From positions 1 through 64,000 of the IMG/VR virus record IMGVR_UViG_3300012984_000014: a DNA stretch of 64,000 bases; one strand, 5' to 3'. The notes under the pieces are model-generated. The model ran no database searches and was not told the DNA's origin. It saw only the letters and a list, made by a program, of their open reading frames with translations. The DNA comes from a virus. Both the position numbers and the translations under genes were made by a program. This document shows positions 1 to 7,280 of this stretch, piece after piece (position 1 is the stretch's first letter; each line of letters opens with the position of its first letter).

Positions 1-509
1 GTGCCACCCCGATGGGCGACACTGCTGCCGTCAGCCAAGGAGCTCCTCCCGGGCCCTTCGGCATCCCGATGGTCCAGGTTCCGCTCTGGCAGATGCTGCC
101 GCTGACCGTGGAACACATCGTGCTGACCGGTACAACCCCGACGGCCCTCAAGGGCGGCCCGATCCAGAACGTGGTGGTCACGGCCACTTCGCTCGGTGGC
201 ATCCCCACCACGCCGTTCATCGAGACCACGGACTATGTCGTGGACTACACCGCGGGCACCATCACCCGTAACGGCGCGGGCGCCATCGGCTCAGGCAACA
301 CCGTCAAGGTGACCTACCAGAGCAACCCGCAGCTGATCCTCACCCACATGAACAACTTCATCGTGGGCATCGGTCGCGACATCCGCATCGAGAAGGACCG
401 CGACATCTACAAGGGTGTGAACCAGTACGCCATCACCGCGAAGGTCGCGGTGCAGCTGGAAGAGCTGTCCGCGGTCGTCAAGGTCCGCAACATCGGCACT
501 GGCGTCTGA
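1..509 (+). CDS. Major capsid protein, C-terminal part (5' end outside window)
   Basis: The frame is open from base 3 through the left edge, so the gene is truncated and the ATG at base 12 is internal. The last 50 residues (IGRDIRIEKDRDIYKG, then a hydrophobic strand ending in AVVKVRNIG) look like the closing P-domain/E-loop strands of an HK97-fold coat protein. Residues about 30-110 (TTDYVVDYTAGTITR and VKVTYQ) look like an Ig-like insertion or appended domain of the type found in many virion proteins. The following genes are head and neck genes, which fits. Identity rests on this C-terminal pattern and position. Another head protein with an Ig domain is possible. Confidence 0.6.
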   Translation, partial: ATPMGDTAAVSQGAPPGPFGIPMVQVPLWQMLPLTVEHIVLTGTTPTALKGGPIQNVVVTATSLGGIPTTPFIETTDYVVDYTAGTITRNGAGAIGSGNTVKVTYQSNPQLILTHMNNFIVGIGRDIRIEKDRDIYKGVNQYAITAKVAVQLEELSAVVKVRNIGTGV

Positions 510-526
510 TAGAGACGCGGTAAGGT

Positions 527-578
527 TCGGGACGTCCTAAGTGTTGGGCGTCCCGGCCCCTGCGGCTATCGCTAGGGG
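527..578 (+). promoter_or_regulatory. Two tandem hairpins after the capsid gene
   Basis: The first hairpin pairs CGGGACG (528-534) with CGTCCCG (549-555). The second pairs CCCCTGCG (557-564) with CGCTAGGGG (570-578), with one bulged T. No T-run follows, so a Rho-independent terminator is not supported. An mRNA-stabilising or attenuating element between the highly expressed coat gene and the next gene is the likeliest role. Confidence 0.5.
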
Positions 579-627
579 TCGAGACACAAGAAGTCCGCCA
601 CTTAATTGGCTGAAGGAGGCACAAAAG

Positions 628-1107
628 ATGGCAAAAGCGAAGATTACTCTCAACGATGCAGGCCCGCTGACGTACACCGGAAACGGCTACACCTTGTCGC
701 GCGGCCAGTCCGTCGTCACCACGAAGGATGACGACATTCTGTATTTTTACAACCGCACTGGCTTCACGGTCGATTTGCTCGACGGCTCCGTGCTCCCTGG
801 TTCGGCCGTAGCTGCCGAAGAGGCCGAAGACGAAGCCCCCGCGAAGAAGCCCAAGACGGCAAAGCCCAAGAAGACGGCTCCGCCTCCTCCGCCCGCGGAC
901 GAGGATGAAGACGAGGGCGACGAAGACGAAGAAGAAGGCGACGAGGACGAAGAGGACGACGAGGAGCTGACCGGCGAACTGTCGGCGGAAGAGCTGTCCA
1001 AGCAGACCAAGGCGTCGCTCGCGCAACTGGCTGAAGAGAAGGGTCTGAAGGTCGAAGCGAACATGACCAAGGACAAGCTCATCGCCCTCATTCTCACTGC
1101 CAAGTAG
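628..1107 (+). CDS. Acidic-tailed capsid accessory protein with Rho-N/SAP-like C-terminus
   Basis: The start at 628 is chosen because AAGGAGG lies at 613-619, an excellent ribosome site; an upstream in-frame GTG at 541 has none. The 159-residue product has a small beta-rich N-terminal domain (about 1-65), an Ala/Lys/Pro linker, a run of about 35 mostly Asp/Glu residues, and a C-terminal helix pair (EELSKQTKASLAQLAEEKG, then MTKDKLIALIL) resembling the Rho N-terminal or SAP-like fold. Its place straight after the coat gene suggests a head decoration or assembly factor. No exact family is recognised. The acidic block recurs in several other proteins of this phage. Confidence 0.6.
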   Translation: MAKAKITLNDAGPLTYTGNGYTLSRGQSVVTTKDDDILYFYNRTGFTVDLLDGSVLPGSAVAAEEAEDEAPAKKPKTAKPKKTAPPPPPADEDEDEGDEDEEEGDEDEEDDEELTGELSAEELSKQTKASLAQLAEEKGLKVEANMTKDKLIALILTAK

Positions 1108-1129
1108 TCCCTGAACGGAGTTCAAAACC

Positions 1130-1465
1130 ATGCCGCTGGTTCAATACGTTGCCACCGCACTCGCTCTCCAGATCGAAGGCTTCCCTGCCGAATTGAAGGA
1201 GGGCGAGGTCGCGCGCCCGTTCGAGCGCTCGTGCGAAGGCTCGTTGCACCTGCGGCCTGGTTCGACTCTCGAACTGACGGCCGATGAGTACGCCCACATC
1301 AAGGCAAAGCGCCCCGATGTGTTTTCGTCGCTGCGCTGCATGATGACCGACGAGCAACTCACCGCGGCTTCTCAGCCGCCAGAGGCCGCTCCGAAGCCGG
1401 AAGGCGACGAGACGGCCGGCGGCGACGAAAGCCCACGGCCAGGGAAGTCGAAGCGCGGCGGCTGA
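1130..1465 (+). CDS. Hypothetical head-region protein
   Basis: A 111-residue soluble protein that I do not recognise. It has a compact N-terminal half containing LRPGSTLELTADEYAHIKAK, a segment often seen in short phage head accessory or connector proteins, and a disordered Pro/Glu/Lys-rich tail. A CGGAG ribosome site sits upstream of the ATG. It lies 22 bases after the acidic accessory protein, in the same direction, so it is probably a co-transcribed head gene. No catalytic or metal motif is visible. Confidence 0.5.
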   Translation: MPLVQYVATALALQIEGFPAELKEGEVARPFERSCEGSLHLRPGSTLELTADEYAHIKAKRPDVFSSLRCMMTDEQLTAASQPPEAAPKPEGDETAGGDESPRPGKSKRGG

Positions 1466-1491
1466 GGCGACTCGCGGCCTGAAAGGCCCGC

Positions 1492-1917
1492 GTGTTGAAG
1501 ATTCACACTTCGGACGGCCGCACTCAAGCGGTTGATCTGTCTGATGCCGTTCAAGCGCGTGAGTGGCTCGGGCGCCTTGCAAGGGAAGGCGCTCAGGGCT
1601 TTGTCACGGGCGTAACGCTGACAGAGAAGCACGCGGCATCAGGAAGGTGCCCCGCTTGCGGCGTACGGTGCTCTCACCCCCTCGGGGTGCAGTTCTCCAT
1701 TTCGCGTCCGCAAGACTTCGGTATTGTCAGCCTAGCAGCAGAGCGCGTGGAGCCTTCCGGGCGCGTGAAGGGCGGCGAGCGCGTTCTGCTCTTCGCTGAC
1801 GACGTGCGTCTGAGCGTGATGGCCCACGCCGAGCAACCGGCCGTGCGCGTCGTCTTGTCAAAGGTGGGCAAGCGTCGCTTCGACCCGAACACGAGGATCG
1901 GACATGAAGAAGGCTGA
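1492..1917 (+). CDS. Hypothetical protein with CPAC motif
   Basis: A 141-residue protein starting with GTG and overlapping the next gene by 14 bases. Residues 54-63 carry CPACGVRCSH, a possible zinc knuckle. The rest is beta-rich (VLLFADDVRLSVMAH) and ends in a basic segment. I do not recognise a family. It belongs to a group of small Cys-containing proteins dispersed among the head genes here (1904-2305 and 5376-5882), which suggests zinc-stabilised structural or assembly roles. That role is inference only. Confidence 0.5.
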   Translation: MLKIHTSDGRTQAVDLSDAVQAREWLGRLAREGAQGFVTGVTLTEKHAASGRCPACGVRCSHPLGVQFSISRPQDFGIVSLAAERVEPSGRVKGGERVLLFADDVRLSVMAHAEQPAVRVVLSKVGKRRFDPNTRIGHEEG

Positions 1918-2305
1918 ACTGATCTCGGTCCTAAAGTCGGCCTGTCGAGGTTGCGGAAAGCCATTGCTTCCGGCGAACGAGACGCTGGCAGATGGCTGCC
2001 CATGCAACTCTCCGCGCGGCATCAATCACGGAATCGTTCCGAGACACACGTGCACTTGCTCTGAATGCGACCCCGCAGGCACCGGCGGAGCTCGCGCGCC
2101 CGCGGGGAACTTCATTAGCGATCGGGCGCACCTCGAAGCGCTCGAAGGGGCCGGCGAAGCAGGATTCGCTCCGGTCGGCTGGTTGTACGAAAGCGTCATG
2201 AGCGGCCTGGTAGTCAAGGGCCTTGCAGAGAAACGCGGCGCTGCTTACGTCCTCAGCAAGGACGGCGCCGCGGAGCTGAGACTTCAGAGGAGCACAAAAC
2301 CATGA
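1904..2305 (+). CDS. Hypothetical Cys-rich protein
   Basis: A 133-residue protein. The N-terminal half has a dense set of cysteines (CRGCGKP, CPC, CTCSEC) consistent with one or two zinc sites. The C-terminal half (about 75-130) resembles a small winged helix (WLYESVMSGLVVKGLAEKRG, then YVLSKDG). Such a combination could bind nucleic acid or stabilise a virion part. It overlaps the upstream gene by 14 bases and the downstream peptidoglycan-hydrolase gene by four (ATGA), so it is translationally coupled. Function is unknown. Confidence 0.5.
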   Translation: MKKAELISVLKSACRGCGKPLLPANETLADGCPCNSPRGINHGIVPRHTCTCSECDPAGTGGARAPAGNFISDRAHLEALEGAGEAGFAPVGWLYESVMSGLVVKGLAEKRGAAYVLSKDGAAELRLQRSTKP

Positions 2306-3384
2306 TCGACATCAAGAACATCGGTTGGGCCTCATACGACGTGTATGAAGGCCCATTTTATTTGGGGCAATCCAAGTTCAAATTGCCCGACAATCCAGCG
2401 CTTCCGGACAAGATTCTGGCGACCATCACGGCGACCGAAGGCGGAAGCTGGAACGCGGTCAACATGTATGATCGCTGCATCGTCACAGTCGGCCTGATCC
2501 AGTGGTGCGAGGGCGGGCAGTATTCCGTCAGCGACATGCTGGGAGTGGCGGCTGAACGCTCGGAATCGTTGATTGCGCCGCTCAGCAACGTCATGCGTGA
2601 GGCAGGCGTGGAGTTCAAGAAGAACGCCAAGGGCCGCTATCGATTCTTTTTCAGAGACGCGCGCGGCGAAGTCGACCGAACCGACGAGCAACAGCAACTT
2701 TTCCTGCGCGGCTCCGGTCGCAAGAACACTTGGACTGATAGCAACAAGGCCTGGGCCAAGTCATGGGCGGCCGCCCTGGCAGATGTGTACGCGGAGCCGA
2801 ACGCTATCCAAACGCAACGAGACTACACGGTGCCACGGCTGTACGGCTTCGCGCTCCCGACCGCGCTGGAGCTGTTCAAAGAGCCTGAGGCGAAGGGATC
2901 GCCCATCGGCCAAGCGTTCATTTGCGCTTACCTGAGTTTCGCCGCGAACAACCCCGCGCGCGCGGACGCGAGCCTGAAGGACGCGATCAAGACGTGGAAC
3001 ACGCAGAACGGTCCAGTTTGGAGCCCTCGATGGTTCAATCACGTCTTGGAGCGGCTGACGTTCGCCTCCGGAGTCACCATCTATCCGCATCGCTACGATT
3101 CCATCAGGCCTGTGCTGGAGAAGCTTTTCGGCATTGACATCCCCGATCGGAGCGACCAGCTGAAAGGGCTTCTTTCACCGATCGAGATTCAAGACATTCT
3201 TGTTCACGTCCTCAAGTACGACCTCGGCAAGAGCGGCGCCAACGGCGATGGCGTGGACGGTCAATGGGGCAAGAAGAGCACGGCCGCTCTGGCGGACTTC
3301 GAGCGGCGAAACAACCTGGACGGCGACGGGCTCCCGGACGCGAACACCAACGCTGCGCTCCTCAAAGTGAGGGACACAAGGTAA
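2302..3384 (+). CDS. Putative peptidoglycan hydrolase (endolysin) with C-terminal PG-binding domain
   Basis: A 360-residue protein. The C-terminal 75 residues show the peptidoglycan_binding_1 pattern: GDGVDGQWGKKSTAALADF followed by a short helix and LPDANTNAALL. The N-terminal catalytic region has TATEGGSWNAVNMYDRC and GLIQWCEGGQYSVSDMLG, with a candidate catalytic Glu in TEGG, as in lysozyme or transglycosylase-like phage lysins. No signal peptide is visible. Its position among head genes, with no obvious holin beside it, is unusual. It could be a soluble endolysin or a virion-associated muralytic enzyme. The family assignment of the catalytic domain is tentative. Confidence 0.6.
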   Translation: MIDIKNIGWASYDVYEGPFYLGQSKFKLPDNPALPDKILATITATEGGSWNAVNMYDRCIVTVGLIQWCEGGQYSVSDMLGVAAERSESLIAPLSNVMREAGVEFKKNAKGRYRFFFRDARGEVDRTDEQQQLFLRGSGRKNTWTDSNKAWAKSWAAALADVYAEPNAIQTQRDYTVPRLYGFALPTALELFKEPEAKGSPIGQAFICAYLSFAANNPARADASLKDAIKTWNTQNGPVWSPRWFNHVLERLTFASGVTIYPHRYDSIRPVLEKLFGIDIPDRSDQLKGLLSPIEIQDILVHVLKYDLGKSGANGDGVDGQWGKKSTAALADFERRNNLDGDGLPDANTNAALLKVRDTR

Positions 3385-3394
3385 AAAGGGAGAC

Positions 3395-3889
3395 ATGGAT
3401 CAGCGCACCATCACCTATGACACCATTGTACACAAGGCGAACCTTGCGCTGGCCAAAGGCGAATCGCTCAGCCAGTTCACGCAGAAGCTTCGCGAGGCAG
3501 CCAACAAAGCCATCGCACTGAAGCTCAATCTGACCGCCAAAAATTGCTCGACGTACATGGTCGAAACGTTCGCGGATTCGGCCATTTTTGATGTGACCAA
3601 GCGTCCGTTGGTAGATGGCGGGCCATATTCCTATGCGTATTACGCAATCAAGTATTCGCGCAAAGATGATGGCTCTTTCGAATTCAGCGATGCCACGGAA
3701 GTGGAGCGCGTCACATCTTTCCAGCCAAAAGCGCCGATGAGCGTGACCAAAGCCAAGAAGGGCTTGCTGGACGACGAAGACGATCTGGAAGACGAAGAGG
3801 ACGAAGAACTGTCCAAGAAGCCGATGAAGAAGGACGCCCCTCCCGGCTGGACCTACACAACCAAGAGCCTTTGGGGCGGACTGCTCTGA
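3395..3889 (+). CDS. Hypothetical head-region protein with acidic linker
   Basis: A 164-residue protein with a GGGAG ribosome site (in AAAAAGGGAGACATG). The N-terminal 45 residues are mostly helical (ANLALAKGESLSQFTQKLRE). A beta-rich middle follows (SYAYYAIKYSR, FEFSDATEVERVTSF). A short acidic stretch (DDEDDLEDEEDEEL) precedes a basic and hydrophobic end. No family is recognised. The context between an endolysin-like gene and small structural genes suggests a minor virion or assembly protein. Confidence 0.5.
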   Translation: MDQRTITYDTIVHKANLALAKGESLSQFTQKLREAANKAIALKLNLTAKNCSTYMVETFADSAIFDVTKRPLVDGGPYSYAYYAIKYSRKDDGSFEFSDATEVERVTSFQPKAPMSVTKAKKGLLDDEDDLEDEEDEELSKKPMKKDAPPGWTYTTKSLWGGLL

Positions 3890-3910
3890 GCTCGAAAAAG
3901 AAGGATCGTC

Positions 3911-4606
3911 ATGTTCAAGTCGACCGCGCTGAAAAACGGCTACTCCAATCTGTACTTCCTCAACACCGGCCACGCCAACATCGGTGACGCCACGGGCTTG
4001 CGCCCGAGCACAGTGGCGGGCTCGATGTATCTCGGCCTTCACACGGCAGATCCGGGCGTGGGTGGAACCCAAGCCACCAACGAGATCACATACACCGGCT
4101 ATACGCGCGTGGCCGTCCCTCGTTCGGGCGCCGGCTTCAGCCAAGCTGGCGGCGTGGTTTCACTCGTTGGCAACGCGGACTTCCCGCAGGCGACAGCTGG
4201 CTCATTCCCGATCTTGGCCGCGTTCTGGTCGTTGGGTTCTGGATCTACCGGCGCCACAGAGTTGGAGTATAGCGGCCCGCTTTCTCCGAGCGGCGCGTTG
4301 TTCTTGCCGTTCACGGCCTTGGCAAGTGACACGCTCACCATGCCCGGTCACACGTTCGCTGTGAGCGACATGGCTACGTTCACGGCGCCTCCGGGGACGT
4401 CGCTGCCTGCCGGTATGGTCGATGGAACGGTGTACTTCATCAAGACCGTCACGGGCAATGACTTCACGCTCAGCGCGACGCTGGGCGGCGCAACGCTCGA
4501 CATCACGGCGGCCGGCGGTGGCCTCGGCATCGAGGTCTCTCCGATCACCATCAATTTGAACACCATCCCGCGCTTGGCGGCGGGAACGATTCTGCGCGAG
4601 GGTTGA
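3911..4606 (+). CDS. Fibre-like virion protein (YLGLHTADPG family)
   Basis: A 231-residue beta-rich protein. It contains MYLGLHTADPG, TNEITYTGYTRVAV and a late GTVYFIKT segment, features shared by a family of small phage fibre or decoration proteins. The gene at 26580-26984 encodes a shorter relative (VYIGLMTSSPNPDG, NNYARVGV). The first 150 residues form the shared domain, and the rest is a second beta domain. It probably decorates the virion surface. A head location is suggested by its neighbours but not shown by the sequence. Confidence 0.5.
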   Translation: MFKSTALKNGYSNLYFLNTGHANIGDATGLRPSTVAGSMYLGLHTADPGVGGTQATNEITYTGYTRVAVPRSGAGFSQAGGVVSLVGNADFPQATAGSFPILAAFWSLGSGSTGATELEYSGPLSPSGALFLPFTALASDTLTMPGHTFAVSDMATFTAPPGTSLPAGMVDGTVYFIKTVTGNDFTLSATLGGATLDITAAGGGLGIEVSPITINLNTIPRLAAGTILREG

Positions 4607-4608
4607 TC

Positions 4609-4926
4609 ATGATCCTGGAGCCTGACTTCCCGAAACGAACGCTTGCGACGGCGCGCGAAGTTCTGCGCGACATTCCAGAGTGCTTGGAAGCCGAGTACAA
4701 GTTTATCGTTTTCGCGGATAGGACTCCAGGAATCCTGCTGAAATTCTCCTTGCCGGAGACGCAGGCGAAACCGCTTCTGGCCATTTCACTTGCATCGCGC
4801 TCACGTTCCCGTCCGCTCGACGACGGGATCTTGATGGGCGGGGACAAACTCCGCCGACACATTCGCGAATCCACAGAGAACTATCTGCTAAAAAACGGGG
4901 TTAAACTCCCCGTTTTGTGCGATTGA
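4609..4926 (+). CDS. Hypothetical protein
   Basis: A 105-residue protein. ATG 4609 is preferred because GAGGG lies at 4598-4602. A TTG at 4603 overlapping the previous stop is the alternative. It has alpha/beta character (ATAREVLRDIPECLEAEYKF, IVFADRTPGILLKFSL) and a basic C-terminal helix. No family is recognised. The last codons double as the 5' arm and loop of a terminator-like hairpin, so its 3' end is constrained at both RNA and protein level. Confidence 0.45.
   Translation: MILEPDFPKRTLATAREVLRDIPECLEAEYKFIVFADRTPGILLKFSLPETQAKPLLAISLASRSRSRPLDDGILMGGDKLRRHIRESTENYLLKNGVKLPVLCD
4892..4916 (+). terminator. Intrinsic terminator inside the 3' end of the coding region
   Basis: AAAACGGGG (4892-4900) and CCCCGTTTT (4908-4916) pair perfectly over nine bases around a seven-base loop. 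The 3' arm ends in four T, and the symmetrical A-run would also terminate transcription from the other strand. It lies wholly within the preceding gene, whose stop codon is at 4924-4926. Confidence 0.6.
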
Positions 4927-4938
4927 AAGGACGAAAAG

Positions 4939-5373
4939 ATGGCTTTTGAAGTTGGCGGCACGACACCCGCTGCCGCCTCCGCCGCGGCGTACGCAACGCT
5001 CAACACGGGCGCCAACCGTCGCGGGAAGATCCGCGAACTTGGCTGGACGACTACCGCTGCAACTGCAAGTTCAGTTGGATTGGGAATTCCGGCTAACACG
5101 CCCGTCGCCACCACCACCATCACCCCGTTGGCCCAAGACAGCCAAGATGCAACTGGCACGGTTCTTCTCGGGACTGCGTGGTCCACAGCGCCCACAGCGC
5201 CCACCACGTTTTTCCGCAAGCTTACCGTTGGCGCGGCAATCGGCGCTGGAATTGCCTGGCCGTGGCCATCGGACGCGCGCCTCACCATGCAGAAGTCAAC
5301 TTGGCTGACTTTGTGGAATTACGGCGCAGGCGCCGGCTCTGCTCTGGACGTCTATGTTCAACTGGAGGAGTAG
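4939..5373 (+). CDS. Small structural protein, probable decoration
   Basis: A 144-residue Ala/Thr-rich beta protein. The N-terminus (VGGTTPAAASAAAYATLNTG) is low complexity. A regular series of short strands follows (LGWTTTAATASSVGLGIP, FFRKLTVG, LDVYVQLEE), a layout typical of jelly-roll decoration proteins of phage heads. AAAGGACG precedes the ATG. It follows the terminator at 4892-4916, so a promoter between 4917 and 4938 would be needed if that terminator is efficient. Family membership is not recognised. Confidence 0.45.
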   Translation: MAFEVGGTTPAAASAAAYATLNTGANRRGKIRELGWTTTAATASSVGLGIPANTPVATTTITPLAQDSQDATGTVLLGTAWSTAPTAPTTFFRKLTVGAAIGAGIAWPWPSDARLTMQKSTWLTLWNYGAGAGSALDVYVQLEE

Positions 5374-5375
5374 CC

Positions 5376-5882
5376 ATGGAATTCCATTTTCGCTACAATG
5401 GTCCGAAGTCCGAGACCAAGGTCAAGAACTGCCCGCTATGCCATACGGCTGAGCGGGGTGTCTGTGTATTGATCGAGCCTCCAAGCGACGGACACCCAGG
5501 CCACGCACATGACGGCGGCCCCGTCGTTGGTTGCGCTCATTGTGACGCTGCCAAATCCGGCATGTGCCCTTGCCATTGCGGAATCGAGAAGGCTCTGGCT
5601 GCTCACGCGCCACAAGATACGGACCCTGGAAACAGCGATTGGAAGGAGATCACCGCGGACGATCGCGGAATCATCCGTCAAAGGGTTCAGCAGGAAGATT
5701 CGCCTGAGCGCCAAGAACGAATTGGCAAGGCCAACGTCTTGTACAACAAGGCTGCCGCCGCGGCGCGCTCCTATTGCGAGGAACTACCAGAGTGCCTCGT
5801 CGATGTCCAATTGCGTGGAGACGACCTGGAAAAAATCGGAACATTCCATATCGACATCAACGCACTCCCTCTTCAAGAATGA
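5376..5882 (+). CDS. Cys/His-rich hypothetical protein
   Basis: A 168-residue protein starting at ATG 5376, just after the GGAGGAG of the previous gene's end. Residues about 18-68 hold clustered ligands (CPLCHTAERGVC, HPGHAHDGG, CAHC, CPCHCG), enough for two zinc sites. The C-terminal half is helical and charged, then ends in a short beta segment (FHIDINALPL). The family is unknown. It directly precedes the glycosidase-like gene, whose GTG start abuts its stop codon, so the two are probably co-translated. Confidence 0.5.
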   Translation: MEFHFRYNGPKSETKVKNCPLCHTAERGVCVLIEPPSDGHPGHAHDGGPVVGCAHCDAAKSGMCPCHCGIEKALAAHAPQDTDPGNSDWKEITADDRGIIRQRVQQEDSPERQERIGKANVLYNKAAAAARSYCEELPECLVDVQLRGDDLEKIGTFHIDINALPLQE

Positions 5883-7280
5883 GTGTTCATGGGGCGCCAG
5901 CCGAATAGTGGACGCGGGGTAGCTCCCGGATCGGTGCGCGCTAAATCTTCCAAATTTCCGCTCGCGCTAAGTTCCGATGCGCGCTACTTGAAGACTGCGG
6001 ATGGAGCTCCGCTTCTTCTAAACATTGCGGCCGCCGCGTGGGATTACATCCAAGCAATTAGCTATTCGGATTTCACGGCATTCGCTGACGCGCAGAAGGC
6101 GCGCGGGTTCAACGCCCTGCACGTCTCCCTGATCAGCAATGATCAGCTGAGGTTCCCGAGCACCTCCGGCAACCATTTTGCCGCGCCCAATTGGAACAAT
6201 GGCGCGACCGTGGCGCCGTTCACAAGCGCAGGCAATTTCTCAACGCCCAATCCGATCTATTTCGCGCATGCGAAGAGCTGTATACAGTATCTGCTGTCGA
6301 TCGGCATGCTCGCAATCGTCCAGGTTGCGTACCTCGGTTATGACGCAGTTTCTGGCATTACAAATGAGGGGTGGGGGCAGCTCATGTTGGCCGACAGCGA
6401 CGCCAATATGACAACCTATGGCCAATATGTGGGCGGACTACTGAACGACTGTCCAAACGTCATCTACGGCATGGGCGGCGATGCACGCCCCACGGTGGCG
6501 TCGACTCTCGAGAGTCGACTCAAGCACGTGGTCGATGGCGTTATTTTCATCGATCCCGGGAAGTTCTGGATTGCTCATTGGGACGGCGACACAGGCGGCG
6601 GAAACGGCGGTGATATGGCGTTTGACCAGACAACATTCGCCAGCTATTCGCAGTTGCTATGGAGCCACTATGGCTACAATCCAGGCGCGCTCGTATACAC
6701 CCGAATTCGAACGGCGTACGGCCATTCGCCGGTACGGCCGGCATTGCTAATTGACGAATCATACGAGGACGATCCGGCGCAAAGCACCACGCTTGAACTG
6801 CGCACCAAGCAACTCAGTGGCTTTTGCGAGGGCAGCGCATCACTCTGCTACGCACGCGGCGGAACGACGCCTGCGGGGTGGGTGTTCGCCGCTAACGTCG
6901 CCGGCACCACCGGAACCACCGAACACGGTTACATCTATGCATTGCTATCGTCGTTGCCATGGTCGACGATGGTGCCTGATACAAGCAACACCTTCGTTAC
7001 CGCTGGGCGTGGAACCTACTCGTCTTCAAATTACGTCACCGTTCGCGCTTCGAATTCTTGCCTCATCGCACATTTTCAGAGCGCTGCTGCGGCCACGATT
7101 ACCGTCGACATGACAAAATTTGTCAAGGCCATGCGCGCCCGTTGGTTTGACCCGACTGCACCGACTGCGAGCGCCTACACTCTGATCTCCTCTTCGCTTG
7201 CGAACACGGGAACGCAGAACTTCACACAACCTGCTGCACGAGGGGACGGCACTAGTGATGTCGTTTTGGTGTTGGACTAA
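5883..7280 (+). CDS. Glycoside-hydrolase-like protein (DUF4038 type)
   Basis: A 465-residue protein starting at GTG 5883. Residues 35-330 resemble DUF4038 (apiosidase-like TIM barrels): RYLKTADGAPLLLN, YSDFTAFADAQKARGFNAL, an internal YGMGGDARPT segment and LLIDESYEDD, whose acidic residues are candidate catalytic groups. The last 90 residues (KAMRARWFDPTA) match the small beta domain often called the putative collagen-binding domain that follows DUF4038. The probable job is binding or cutting a surface polysaccharide. Its place in the head module, not among tail fibres, is odd. No signal peptide is seen. Confidence 0.6.
   Translation: MFMGRQPNSGRGVAPGSVRAKSSKFPLALSSDARYLKTADGAPLLLNIAAAAWDYIQAISYSDFTAFADAQKARGFNALHVSLISNDQLRFPSTSGNHFAAPNWNNGATVAPFTSAGNFSTPNPIYFAHAKSCIQYLLSIGMLAIVQVAYLGYDAVSGITNEGWGQLMLADSDANMTTYGQYVGGLLNDCPNVIYGMGGDARPTVASTLESRLKHVVDGVIFIDPGKFWIAHWDGDTGGGNGGDMAFDQTTFASYSQLLWSHYGYNPGALVYTRIRTAYGHSPVRPALLIDESYEDDPAQSTTLELRTKQLSGFCEGSASLCYARGGTTPAGWVFAANVAGTTGTTEHGYIYALLSSLPWSTMVPDTSNTFVTAGRGTYSSSNYVTVRASNSCLIAHFQSAAAATITVDMTKFVKAMRARWFDPTAPTASAYTLISSSLANTGTQNFTQPAARGDGTSDVVLVLD

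Noticed and set aside
747-1103. Ser-rich minus-strand frame opposite the acidic accessory gene
   Set aside because: It is the complement of GAC/GAA/GAG codons and has no independent support.
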